From positions 496,001-560,000 of the forward strand of contig NZ_JBDPLH010000001.1 of the NCBI RefSeq assembly GCF_040187885.1: 64,000 nucleotides of DNA. Direction: 5' to 3'. Origin of the DNA: Roseateles_E cavernae. GTDB taxonomy: Bacteria > Pseudomonadota > Gammaproteobacteria > Burkholderiales > Burkholderiaceae_C. Positions 24,238 through 33,947 of this stretch are shown here, piece after piece. A program made the position numbers and the translations under genes. The notes beneath the pieces were generated by a model that saw only the letters and a program-made list of their open reading frames with translations, was not told where the DNA came from and made no database searches. Every line of letters begins with the position of its first letter. Position 1 is the stretch's first letter.

Positions 24238-25545
24238 ATGAGTTCGCCTGCAACGTTCTGCGCCATTGACTTCGGCACCTCCAACTCGGCCATCGCGATT
24301 CCGCGTGCCGACGGCCCCGGCATGCGCCTGGTCGAGCTCGAGCCCGGCCACCAGACGATGCCGACGGCGGTGTTCTATTTCGTCGAAGGCCGGCACGATG
24401 CCGACGGCCCGCCGCGCGCCTTCGGCCGCGCCGCCGTGGCCGCCTATGTGGAGGGCGCCGAGGGCCGGTTGATGCGCTCGATGAAGAGCATCCTCGGCTC
24501 GGGCCTGATCGACCAGACCACCGATGTCGGCGGCGGCCGCGGCGTCAAGTACGCCGACATCCTGGCCGGCTATCTGAAGCGCCTGCGCAATTCAGCACTG
24601 GCCGCCGGCGCTGCCGCGCCGCTGAACCATCTGGTGCTGGGCCGCCCGGTGTTCTTCGTCGACGGCGAGCCGGCGCGCGACGCCGCCGCCCAGGCCTCGC
24701 TGGAAGCCGCCGCCCATGCAGTGGGCTTCAACGATGTGCATTTCCAGTTCGAGCCTATCGCCGCAGCCTTCGACTACGAGAGCCAGATCAGTGACGAGCG
24801 CATCGTGCTGGTGGCCGACATCGGCGGCGGCACCTCGGACTTCTCCATCGTGCGGGTCGGCCCCGAGCGCATGAAACGTCTGGACCGCCGCGCTGACATC
24901 CTGGCCAACCACGGCGTGCACATCGCCGGCACCGACTTCGACCGCCATATCGAGCTGGCCAGCATCCTTCGCGAGCTGGGCTACCGCTCGCACGGCCCCG
25001 AGCGCGCGGGCTCGCCGGCCCGCGAGGTGCCCAGCGGCGTCTACTTCGACCTCGCCACCTGGCATCTGATCAACACCGTCTACAGCCCCGGCCGCGTCTC
25101 CGAGCTGCGCGCGATGAAGAGCTTCTACGGCAACCCGGTCCATCACCAGCGCCTGATGACGGTGATCGAGGACCATCTGGGCCATGAGCTGGCGGCGCGC
25201 GCCGAGGGCGCCAAGATCGCCGTTTCCGGCGGCGGCGACACCGAGATCGACCTGAGCCTGGTCGAGCGCGGCCTGAGCGTTGGCTTAAGCGAAAAGGTGG
25301 CCGTCGAATCGCTGGACGCCGACATCAACCGCATCGTCCAGGCTGGCCATGAAACCGTGGCCCAGGCCGGGCTGAAGCCCGAGCAGATCGACGCGCTCTA
25401 TTTCACCGGCGGCTCGACCGGCCTGCGCCTGCTGGCCGATCGCATCTCGGCCGGCTTCCCGGCGGCGGCGGCGGTGCGCGGCGACCGTTTTGCCTCGGTC
25501 GCCACCGGCCTGGGGCTGCACGCAGCCCGGCTGTTCACTCGCTGA
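24238..25545 (+). CDS. Hsp70-like protein (YegD-type)
   Basis: A 435-residue actin/Hsp70-fold ATPase without a substrate-binding domain. Phosphate-1 motif CAIDFGTSNSAIAIP, phosphate-2 VLVADIGGGTSDFSIVRVGP and adenosine motif YFTGGSTGLRLLADRI are intact, so it should bind ATP. The length (about 430) fits E. coli YegD, whose function is not settled. An upstream TACAAT -10 (near 24203) belongs to this gene. It converges with the UPF0149 paralogue. Confidence 0.92.
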   Translation: MSSPATFCAIDFGTSNSAIAIPRADGPGMRLVELEPGHQTMPTAVFYFVEGRHDADGPPRAFGRAAVAAYVEGAEGRLMRSMKSILGSGLIDQTTDVGGGRGVKYADILAGYLKRLRNSALAAGAAAPLNHLVLGRPVFFVDGEPARDAAAQASLEAAAHAVGFNDVHFQFEPIAAAFDYESQISDERIVLVADIGGGTSDFSIVRVGPERMKRLDRRADILANHGVHIAGTDFDRHIELASILRELGYRSHGPERAGSPAREVPSGVYFDLATWHLINTVYSPGRVSELRAMKSFYGNPVHHQRLMTVIEDHLGHELAARAEGAKIAVSGGGDTEIDLSLVERGLSVGLSEKVAVESLDADINRIVQAGHETVAQAGLKPEQIDALYFTGGSTGLRLLADRISAGFPAAAAVRGDRFASVATGLGLHAARLFTR

Positions 25546-25548
25546 GGG

Positions 25549-26301
25549 TCAATAGCGCCCGCGAGTCGGCGGGCCGCGTCGCGCGGGCGGGCGCCGCGCA
25601 GCCTCGGGCCGGGGCTGCGGCCGGGTCACGTCAGCCAGCAGCAAGCAGGCGCTGACCAAGCCCTCGACCGCCTCTTCCAGATCGCCGGGCGGCTCCAGCG
25701 TCTCGATCTCCTCGAGCAGATCGTCGGCGTCTTCCAGATCGTCCGGGTCCAGATGCATGAAGATCGCGGCCAGCGGCTCGAGCAGCTCGCTGGCATCCTG
25801 GCGCATCAGCTCGGGGAACACATCGGTGGCCAGTGCAAAGCCGGCCACCCAGGGGAACACGACTTCGGAAGGTTCGGCCTCATCCTCCAGCTCGAACACC
25901 CAGGGATCGAACCACTGGCGCTCGGCGATGGCGCGGTTGAGTTCCTGGTGGCGGCGCTTGGCCAGGGCCATCAGTTCCCGGCTGTCGAAGCCCTGCGGCG
26001 CGGGCCGGCCCTCGCCGTCCAGCACATAGGGCATCCACTGGAAAGCCTGCACGGCCTTGGGCTGCAGCAGCACGCCGACCAGATAGCCATCCAGCATGCT
26101 GATGTCCAGCGGCTCCAGCGGCGCCGGCACGCTGTCCAGCAAGGTCTGCAGGCGCTCCATCTCGGCCTCGCTGAGCGGCTGCGGCGCGGCCTTCGGCGCC
26201 ACGGCCGGCGCTGCGGCGGGGCGCTGACGCGCGCCCGCCTGTGAACGGGCCGGCGGGCGGGCGGGCGGACGACTCGGCGGACGCTTGGGGGAGGTACTCA
26301 T
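25549..26301 (-). CDS. UPF0149/YecA-family protein without SEC-C motif
   Basis: A 250-residue protein paralogous to that at 19027-19803: LEPLDISMLDGYLVGVLLQP, KRRHQELNRAIAERQWFDPW and VVFPWVAGFALATDVFPELM align block by block. It has a Pro/Arg-rich N-terminal extension (about 55 residues, very basic) and a basic Pro/Arg C-terminus, but no cysteine SEC-C motif, so the zinc site is absent. The tails could bind nucleic acid. Its stop is 4 bases from the Hsp70-like gene's stop. Confidence 0.9.
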   Translation of the reverse strand: MSTSPKRPPSRPPARPPARSQAGARQRPAAAPAVAPKAAPQPLSEAEMERLQTLLDSVPAPLEPLDISMLDGYLVGVLLQPKAVQAFQWMPYVLDGEGRPAPQGFDSRELMALAKRRHQELNRAIAERQWFDPWVFELEDEAEPSEVVFPWVAGFALATDVFPELMRQDASELLEPLAAIFMHLDPDDLEDADDLLEEIETLEPPGDLEEAVEGLVSACLLLADVTRPQPRPEAARRPPARRGPPTRGRY

Positions 26302-26342
26302 GGCGCTATTGTCCCTGCTCAGGCCTCCGTATCATGCGCTGC

Positions 26343-26903
26343 ATGAGCATCAACGCCCTCTTTCTCGTCGCCAGCACCCGCCAGGCCGGTGTGCTGGGCA
26401 ATACCGAAGCCCTGGCCCGCCACGCCGCCGCCGGCCTGCCCGCCGAGGCGCAGCAGCGCTGGGAACATCTGGCCCGGCTCATGCTGCCGCCCTTTGCCGA
26501 CCATAGACATGACCGCGGCACTTATCCGATGCCCGAGGGCGACGCCCGGCTGCTGCTTGATGCCACGCTGGAAGCCACCGATCTGGTGCTGGTGGCCCCG
26601 GTCTACTGGTACAGCCTGCCGGCCACCGTCAAGCTCTATCTCGACCACTGGAGCGCCTGGATGCGGGTGCCGGGCCTTGACTTCAAGCCGCGCATGGCCG
26701 GCAAGCGCCTGTGGCTGATCACCACCAGCGGCGACCGCGCCAAGGCCCAGCCGACCATCGATAGCACCCGCCTGTGCGCCGAATTCATGGCGATGGACTG
26801 GCAGGGTGAGCTGTGGGGCAAGGGCGGGCCGCCGGACACCGTGCAGCAGGACGCCGAGGCCTGGGCGAGAGCCGCCGCATTTTTCAGCGCTCTCCCCAAA
26901 TAG
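26343..26903 (+). CDS. Flavodoxin-fold NAD(P)H oxidoreductase
   Basis: A 186-residue FMN protein of the NADPH-dependent FMN reductase/flavodoxin-like group: SINALFLVASTRQAGVLGNT (phosphate loop), VLVAPVYWYSLPATVKLYLD (flavin and quinone face) and LWLITTSGDRA. A slightly longer start at 26334 (MRCMSIN) is possible. Partly divergent from the UPF0149 gene with 41 bases between starts. The stop codon lies within site B. Confidence 0.87.
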   Translation: MSINALFLVASTRQAGVLGNTEALARHAAAGLPAEAQQRWEHLARLMLPPFADHRHDRGTYPMPEGDARLLLDATLEATDLVLVAPVYWYSLPATVKLYLDHWSAWMRVPGLDFKPRMAGKRLWLITTSGDRAKAQPTIDSTRLCAEFMAMDWQGELWGKGGPPDTVQQDAEAWARAAAFFSALPK

Positions 26904-26907
26904 TGGG
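26894..26907. promoter_or_regulatory. CCCCAA-GTGGG palindrome (site B)
   Basis: CCCCAAATAGTGGG overlaps the stop codon of the flavodoxin-fold gene. ACCCCTCTACATTGCA, with TACATT as a possible -10, follows about 17 bases later. The order parallels site A and precedes a short, hairpin-rich, terminator-ended region. Confidence 0.42.
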
Positions 26908-26939
26908 ATAGATCGCCGAGGGCCACCCCTCTACATTGC

Positions 26940-27040
26940 ATCCATGCCCGGCGCGGATGGCGCCGGCGAACGTCCCAACGACGTCCTTGACTCAAGGACT
27001 TGCAACGCCCGCCCGGCAACCCCGGGTGGGCGTCTTTTTT
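26940..27040 (+). ncRNA. Candidate small RNA or structured 3' UTR
   Basis: Between a possible promoter (site B with TACATT) and a strong terminator lies a 100-base segment with no open frame of note. It contains GTCCTTG-ACT-CAAGGAC (26983-26999, perfect 7-bp stem) and the terminator stem. A standalone small RNA is possible, but it could equally be the 3' end of the flavodoxin-fold gene transcript. I do not recognise a known RNA family. Confidence 0.3.
27005..27040 (+). terminator. Intrinsic terminator
   Basis: ACGCCC-G-CCCGG pairs with CCGGG-T-GGGCGT (one G:U), then CTTTTTT. A long GC-rich stem with U-tract. Confidence 0.87.
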
Positions 27041-27050
27041 GGGGGTGCGC

Positions 27051-27992
27051 TCAGCCGGCCGCCGTCTCGAAGCCCGGGCCCAGGGCTTTCTTCAGATGCT
27101 CGGTGAACAGCCGCACCGGCCTTGGCGTGGTGCTGCTCCAGGGGTGGATCGCATAGATGCCGTCGCCGAAGAAGCCGGCCGGCCGCCAGTCGGGCAGGAT
27201 CTCCTTCAGCCGGCCGGCGCGCAGCGCCGGGGCGGCGCTGAAGTCGGGCAGCAGCGCGATGCCCAGGCCCGACAGGACGGCGTCGCGCAGGATCTCGCTA
27301 TTGCCGGCGCGCAGCGGCCCCTGCACCGGCACCTTGAGCCGCTCGCCGGCGCGCTCGAACAGCCACACGGCCGGGCCGGGCCGCAGATAGGGCAGGCAGG
27401 CATGCTGGGCCAGATCGGTCGGATGGCGGGGCTCACCCTGCTTCTTCAGATAACTGGTGCTGGCCAGCAGCAGCGCCCGCGAGGCGCAGAGCTTGACGGC
27501 CACATGGGTATCGGGCGGCGCGCTGGTGTGGCGGATCGCCAGATCGAAGCCCTCCTGGGCCAGCGGCACCAGCCGGTCCGACAGGTCCAGCTCGATGCGG
27601 ATCTCCGGATAGAGCCGGAAAAAGCTCTCCAGCTGCGGCGCCACATGCTGGCGGCCCAGCGCCACCGGGGCGGTGATGCGCAAGAGCCCGCGCGGCTGGC
27701 CGGCCGCGTCCCGAGCCTCGGCCAGGCTGCGGGTGATCTGGGCAAAGCTGGCCTCGGTCTCTTCGACCAATCTTTGGCCCGCCTCGGACAGGCGCACCGA
27801 GCGGGTCGTGCGCGCGACCAGCTGCACCCCCATCGCCCGCTCCAGATCGGCGATGCGCTGGCTGATCGCGGCCTTGGACAGCGACAGCCGCTGCGCCGCC
27901 TTCGTGAAGCTGCCGACTTGGGCGATCACGGTCAGCGCATGCAGCTGGCCCCATAGCAGCTCGTTGCGGAGCTCGGGTTTGGTGGTGCTCAT
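27051..27992 (-). CDS. LysR-family transcriptional regulator
   Basis: A 313-residue LTTR: HTH AVIAQVGSFTKAAQRLSLS-type N-terminus with KAAISQRIADLERAMGVQLV, then the effector domain (LLRITAPVALGRQHVAPQLE). It is divergent from mmsA, 94 bases away, so mmsA is the likely target. A perfect dyad overlaps its own start codon. Belongs to the AaeR-like group common beside dehydrogenases. Confidence 0.92.
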   Translation of the reverse strand: MSTTKPELRNELLWGQLHALTVIAQVGSFTKAAQRLSLSKAAISQRIADLERAMGVQLVARTTRSVRLSEAGQRLVEETEASFAQITRSLAEARDAAGQPRGLLRITAPVALGRQHVAPQLESFFRLYPEIRIELDLSDRLVPLAQEGFDLAIRHTSAPPDTHVAVKLCASRALLLASTSYLKKQGEPRHPTDLAQHACLPYLRPGPAVWLFERAGERLKVPVQGPLRAGNSEILRDAVLSGLGIALLPDFSAAPALRAGRLKEILPDWRPAGFFGDGIYAIHPWSSTTPRPVRLFTEHLKKALGPGFETAAG

Positions 27993-28012
27993 TGTTCAGA
28001 TTATCGAACAAT
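27991..28012. promoter_or_regulatory. LTTR operator candidate overlapping a start codon
   Basis: ATTGTTC-N8-GAACAAT, 7-bp perfect arms. The left arm contains the ATG complement of the LysR gene at 27992, so a bound protein would block its own translation start region. A second dyad, GCGCTGC-N7-GCAGCGC, follows at 28019-28040. Confidence 0.6.
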
Positions 28013-28086
28013 CAAATCAGCGCTGCTGCATTGGCAGCGCGGAACGCGAAGCCTAGACTGGCCCAATTCCAAACCAGGAGACCGCC

Positions 28087-29607
<1,521 letters not shown>

Positions 29608-29693
29608 CCGCCGGCGACTAAGGGCACAGCGCAATACCGGGCCTTTGGCCTAGGGATAGACTTGGGGGCTCCCACAGAACAAGCCCCTCAGCC

Positions 29694-30785
29694 ATGTCCC
29701 TCAGCGAACAGTCGATCCTCGACGCCGTCCAGACCGTCATCGACCCGAACACCGGCCAGGATTTCGTCTCGGCCAAGCAGCTGAAGAACCTGCGCATCGA
29801 CGGCGGCGACGTCGCCTTCGAGATCGAACTCGGCTACCCCGCCAAGAGCCAGATCCCGGCCTTGCGCAAGGCACTGACCGCCGCCGTGCGCGGCGTGACC
29901 GGCGTCGAGAACGTCCACGCCAGCCTGTCCAGCAAGATCGTCGCCCATGCGGTGCAGCGCGGCGTGCAGCTGCTGCCCAAGGTCAAGAACATCGTCGCGG
30001 TGGCCTCGGGCAAGGGCGGCGTCGGCAAGAGCACGACCGCGGTGAACCTGGCGCTGGCGCTGGCCGCCGAGGGCGCCCGCGTCGGCATTCTCGATGCCGA
30101 CATCTATGGGCCCAGCCAGCCGATGATGATGGGCATCAGCGGCCGGCCCGAGTCGGTGGACGGCAAGTCCATGGAGCCGATGGAGAACTACGGCGTGCAG
30201 GTCATGTCGATCGGCTTCCTGGTCGACAACGACGAGGCGATGATCTGGCGCGGCCCGATGGCCACGCAGGCGCTGGAACAGCTGCTGCGCCAGACCAACT
30301 GGGCCGACCTCGACTACCTGATCATCGACATGCCGCCGGGCACCGGCGACATCCAGCTGACCCTGAGCCAGCGCGTGCCGCTGACCGGCGCGGTGATCGT
30401 CACGACGCCGCAGGACATCGCGCTGCTGGACGCCAAGAAGGGCGTCAAGATGTTCGAGAAGGTCGGCGTGCCGCTGCTGGGCCTGGTCGAGAACATGGCC
30501 GTCCATGTCTGCGAGAACTGCGGCCATGTCGAACACATCTTCGGCGAGGACGGCGGCAAGCGCATGGCCGCCCAGTACAAGATGGACTATCTGGGCGCCC
30601 TGCCGCTGAACCTGTCGATCCGCGTGCAGGCCGACAGCGGCCGTCCCAGCGTCGTCAGCGACCCGGACGGCGAGATCGCCGCGCTCTACAAGAGTGTGGC
30701 GCGCCAGATGGCCGTCAAGATCGCACGCCAGGCCAAGGACTACTCGGCCAAGTTCCCCAGCATCTCGATCTCCAAGACCACCTGA
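29694..30785 (+). CDS. apbC: Iron-sulfur cluster carrier protein ApbC/Mrp
   Basis: A 363-residue P-loop ATPase of the Mrp/ApbC/NBP35 family that binds and hands over Fe-S clusters. It has an N-terminal MIP18-like domain (residues 1-90), Walker A VASGKGGVGKSTTAVNLALA near 103-122, Walker B YLIIDMPPGTGDIQLTL, and the CxxC pair in AVHVCENCGHVEHIFGEDGG that holds the cluster between two protomers. Heading the formate dehydrogenase island, it could supply clusters to FDH beta and the multi-Fe-S protein, though it also has housekeeping duties. Confidence 0.96.
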   Translation: MSLSEQSILDAVQTVIDPNTGQDFVSAKQLKNLRIDGGDVAFEIELGYPAKSQIPALRKALTAAVRGVTGVENVHASLSSKIVAHAVQRGVQLLPKVKNIVAVASGKGGVGKSTTAVNLALALAAEGARVGILDADIYGPSQPMMMGISGRPESVDGKSMEPMENYGVQVMSIGFLVDNDEAMIWRGPMATQALEQLLRQTNWADLDYLIIDMPPGTGDIQLTLSQRVPLTGAVIVTTPQDIALLDAKKGVKMFEKVGVPLLGLVENMAVHVCENCGHVEHIFGEDGGKRMAAQYKMDYLGALPLNLSIRVQADSGRPSVVSDPDGEIAALYKSVARQMAVKIARQAKDYSAKFPSISISKTT

Positions 30786-30803
30786 GTGGTGAGCCCGCCA
30801 GCG

Positions 30804-31316
30804 ATGAGCCAGCCAGCCCCCCCCACCGACGACAAAGCGCCGCGTCCCGCCCTTCGCGTGGCCGTCGTGATGGAGCGCGAGACCGCGCCCAATCAATGGG
30901 AGGACTGGCGCTACCGGCTCGTCGATGTGGTCGCGCACGAAGAGGCCTTCGGCAGCGCGCCGCGCGTGCTGCGCGACGACGGCAAGATCCAGCGCAGCCT
31001 GTTCCCCGACCTCGGGCTGGCGCTCTTCCCCGACGAGGCCGAGGGCTACTACCTGAACCTCAGCTCCGGCGCGCCGGTCTGGTTCGTGGTCTGGCGCATC
31101 GATGACGAAGACCCCTCGCGGGCCTGGGCCGAGACCGTCAGCCTGTCCTATACCGAGGCCGGCCGCTGGCTCGATGCGCAGGAGCGGGTCGACAATGTGC
31201 CGCTGCCGGACGATGTGCGTGACTGGCTGCAGGCCTATACCGATCAGCACTACCGGCCCGAGCCCAAGAAGCGCCGCCGCCCGCAATCCTTCGTCTCGCC
31301 CGGGGAGCGCGGCTGA
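30804..31316 (+). CDS. DUF3305 domain protein (formate dehydrogenase island)
   Basis: A 170-residue cytoplasmic protein: RVAVVMERETAPNQWEDWRY, YYLNLSSGAPVWFVVWRIDD and SLSYTEAGRWLDAQERVDNV match the DUF3305 family found almost only beside formate dehydrogenase genes in Burkholderiales and relatives. Function unknown; an assembly or chaperone role is inference. The start at 30804 (ATG) is preferred to a GTG at 30786. The stop overlaps the start of the DUF3306 gene by one base. Confidence 0.87.
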   Translation: MSQPAPPTDDKAPRPALRVAVVMERETAPNQWEDWRYRLVDVVAHEEAFGSAPRVLRDDGKIQRSLFPDLGLALFPDEAEGYYLNLSSGAPVWFVVWRIDDEDPSRAWAETVSLSYTEAGRWLDAQERVDNVPLPDDVRDWLQAYTDQHYRPEPKKRRRPQSFVSPGERG

Positions 31317-31876
31317 TGGCCGACCCAACGCAACAGCAAGCGGCCACCGGCTTCTTCTCGCGCTGGTCGCGGCGCAAGGAGGAGGCACGGGCGGCGGAGG
31401 TGATCGTCGCTCCAGAGCCAACGCCCGAACCTCCCGTTGAACCGGCGCCCGCCGCCGAGCCCGAGAAGCCCGCGCTGACGCTCGACGATGTCGCCCAGCT
31501 GCGCCACGAATCCGACTTCTCGCCCTTCGTCGCGCGCGGTGTCGATGAGGACGTCAAGCGCGCGGCGATGAAGAAACTGTTCTCCGACCCACACTTCAAT
31601 GTGATGGACGGGCTGGACACCTATATCGACGACTACAGCCAGCCCGATCCGATTCCGCCGGCCATGCTGCGGATGATGAACCAGTCGCAATTCCTCGGCT
31701 TGTTCGACCACGAGAAGCAAGAAGAAGAAAACGTGGAAACCGCACAGGTCGAGACGACTGCAACGATCCCTGCCCCCAAAGCCCTAGCCACCGCCAGCCA
31801 TGACCACCCTGATCTGCGACTGCAACAAGACCATGCCCCTGGACAGCCGGCAGCTGATCCAGGCGCTCGGGACTGA
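31316..31876 (+). CDS. DUF3306 domain protein (formate dehydrogenase island)
   Basis: A 186-residue protein: FFSRWSRRKEEARAAEV at the start, a Pro/Glu/Ala-rich spacer, then the conserved core DFSPFVARGVDEDVKRAAMK and DGLDTYIDDYSQPDPIPPAM. The arrangement SRWSRRK... PPAMLRMMNQSQFLGLF is characteristic of DUF3306, which accompanies DUF3305. The last 25 codons overlap the start of the next gene by 77 bases in another frame. Function unknown. Confidence 0.85.
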   Translation: MADPTQQQAATGFFSRWSRRKEEARAAEVIVAPEPTPEPPVEPAPAAEPEKPALTLDDVAQLRHESDFSPFVARGVDEDVKRAAMKKLFSDPHFNVMDGLDTYIDDYSQPDPIPPAMLRMMNQSQFLGLFDHEKQEEENVETAQVETTATIPAPKALATASHDHPDLRLQQDHAPGQPAADPGARD

Positions 31877-33947
31877 GGCCGGCGCGGGGCTAGAAACCCT
31901 GCACACGACGCTGTGCCGGCGCGAGGCCGGTGCCTTCCAGCGCGCGGCCAAGAGCGGCGAGGACCTGCTGGTGGCCTGCACCCAGGAAAGCCGCCTGTTC
32001 CTGGACCTCAACGAGCAGACCGCCGGCGCGCCGGGCCTGACCGAGCGGCCGATCCGCTTCGTCAATATCCGCGAGACCGGCGGCTGGTCCAAGGACGCCA
32101 AGGACGCCGGCCCGAAATTTGCCGCGCTGCTGGCCGTGGCCCAGCTGCCCGAGCCCGAGCCGGTCACCACGGTCAGCTACCGCTCCCAGGGCCGGGTGCT
32201 GGTGATAGGCCCGACCGAGCGCGCCGCGCGCGCGGCCGAGATGCTGGCCAACAAGCTGGAGGTCAGCCTGCTGCTGCAGGGACCGGGCACGCTGCCGCAA
32301 CCGCGCACGATGGCCGTGCATGCCGGCGACATCACCGGCATCAGCGGCTGGCTCGGTGCCTTCGAGGTCAGCTGGCAGAGCGGCAATGCCATCGATCTGG
32401 ATCTGTGCACCCGCTGCAATGCCTGCATCGACGCCTGTCCCGAGGGCGCGATCGACTTCAGCTACCAGGTCGATATGGGCAAGTGCGGCAGCCATCGCGA
32501 CTGCGTCAAGGTCTGCGAGGCGGCCGGCGCGATCAATTTCGATCGTGCGGTGCAGCAATTCAGCGAGAACTTCGACCTGGTGCTGGACCTCGGCGCCCGG
32601 CCGCAGATCGCGCTGCACCAACCGCCGCAGGGCTATTTCCATGCGGCCGATGACAAGAGCCTGATGGCCGCCGTGCTGCAGCTGCGCGAGGCCATCGGCG
32701 AGTTCGAGAAGCCCAAGTTCTTCAACTACAAGCAAAAGCTCTGTGCCCACAGCCGCAACGAGCAAATCGGCTGCACGGCCTGCATCGACGTGTGTTCGGC
32801 CCAGGCGATCCGCAGCGACGCCTCGCTGAAGGGCAAGAGCAGCAAGGGCGGCGGCGCTGCGCTGGCCGGCATCATCGTCGAGCCGCATCTGTGCGTGGGC
32901 TGCGGTGCCTGCACCACGGTCTGCCCCAGCGGCGCGCTCAGCTATGCGACGCCGCGGCCCGACGAGATGGGCAAACGCATCCGGACGATGCTCAGCACCT
33001 ATGCCCGCGCCGGCGGCCGCAACGCCGCGCTGCTGCTGCACAGCCAGGGCGGCGGAGCGAAGCTGATCGGCGAGCTGGGTCGCAGCGCGCGCACCAGCCA
33101 GACCGTGCGCGGCGTGCCGGCACGCGTGCTGCCGATGGAGGTCTGGCATACCGCGTCCAGCGGCATCGAGCTGTGGCTCTCGGCCATCGCCTATGGCGCC
33201 AGCCAGGTCTGGGTGCTGATGACCGAGGAGGAGGCACCGGCCTACCGCGCCGCCGTGCAGGCCCAGATGGCCGTGGCCCAGACCATCCTGCACGGCCTGG
33301 GTCTGCAGGGGCAACACCTGGCCCTGATCTCGGCCAGCGAGGCGGCCCAGCTGGACGCCGCGCTGCAGGCCGCGCCCGCGCAGACCGTCGCCAAGCCCGC
33401 CAGCTTCAGCGTCCAGGCCGACAAGCGCGCCAGCCTGGAACTGGCGATCGAGCATCTGCTGGCCCAGTCCGCCGCGCCGCCGGAAGTGATCGCGCTGCCG
33501 GCGCCGGCCAGCCCGCTGGGTAGCCTGATCGTCGATGCCGACCGCTGCACCATGTGTCTGAGCTGCGTCAGCGCCTGCCCCGAGGCCGCGCTGGCCGACA
33601 ACCCCGACAAGCTGCAGCTGCGCTTTATCGAGAAGAACTGCGTGCAGTGCGGACTGTGTGCCGGCACCTGCCCCGAGCAGGCCATCACGCTGGAGCCGCG
33701 CCTGTGGCTGGCGGACGGCGGCAAGGCGCGCAAGGAGCAGCGGGTGCTCAATGAGGTCGAGCCCTTCTGCTGCGTGCGCTGCGCCAAGCCCTTCTCGACC
33801 CCGAACGCCGTGCAGCTGATGATCGCCAAGCTCGGTGGCCATGCGATGTTCCAGGGCGCCGGCGCCCAGCGCCTGAAGATGTGTGCCGACTGCCGCGTGA
33901 TCGATATGCACAGCAACCCGAATGAAGTGAGGATCACCGATCTATGA
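31800..33947 (+). CDS. Multi-[4Fe-4S] ferredoxin-like electron transfer protein of the FDH island
   Basis: A 715-residue cytoplasmic protein with several 4Fe-4S motifs: CTRCNACIDACPEGAID (about residue 203), CVGCGACTTVCPSGALS (about 365), CTMCLSCVSACPEAALA (about 583) and CVQCGLCAGTCPEQAIT (about 614), plus Cys pairs in CGSHRDCVKVCEAAG, GCTACIDVCSAQAI and FCCVRCAKPF. This large protein is found beside FDH genes in Burkholderiales. It may carry electrons to or from formate dehydrogenase or help assembly. Its start overlaps DUF3306; its stop overlaps the TorD-type gene. Confidence 0.9.
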   Translation: MTTLICDCNKTMPLDSRQLIQALGTEAGAGLETLHTTLCRREAGAFQRAAKSGEDLLVACTQESRLFLDLNEQTAGAPGLTERPIRFVNIRETGGWSKDAKDAGPKFAALLAVAQLPEPEPVTTVSYRSQGRVLVIGPTERAARAAEMLANKLEVSLLLQGPGTLPQPRTMAVHAGDITGISGWLGAFEVSWQSGNAIDLDLCTRCNACIDACPEGAIDFSYQVDMGKCGSHRDCVKVCEAAGAINFDRAVQQFSENFDLVLDLGARPQIALHQPPQGYFHAADDKSLMAAVLQLREAIGEFEKPKFFNYKQKLCAHSRNEQIGCTACIDVCSAQAIRSDASLKGKSSKGGGAALAGIIVEPHLCVGCGACTTVCPSGALSYATPRPDEMGKRIRTMLSTYARAGGRNAALLLHSQGGGAKLIGELGRSARTSQTVRGVPARVLPMEVWHTASSGIELWLSAIAYGASQVWVLMTEEEAPAYRAAVQAQMAVAQTILHGLGLQGQHLALISASEAAQLDAALQAAPAQTVAKPASFSVQADKRASLELAIEHLLAQSAAPPEVIALPAPASPLGSLIVDADRCTMCLSCVSACPEAALADNPDKLQLRFIEKNCVQCGLCAGTCPEQAITLEPRLWLADGGKARKEQRVLNEVEPFCCVRCAKPFSTPNAVQLMIAKLGGHAMFQGAGAQRLKMCADCRVIDMHSNPNEVRITDL

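Noticed and set aside
31890..33911. Long minus-strand frame antisense to the multi-Fe-S gene
   Set aside because: No motif; the opposite strand has repeated CxxCxxC motifs and clear coupling to neighbours.
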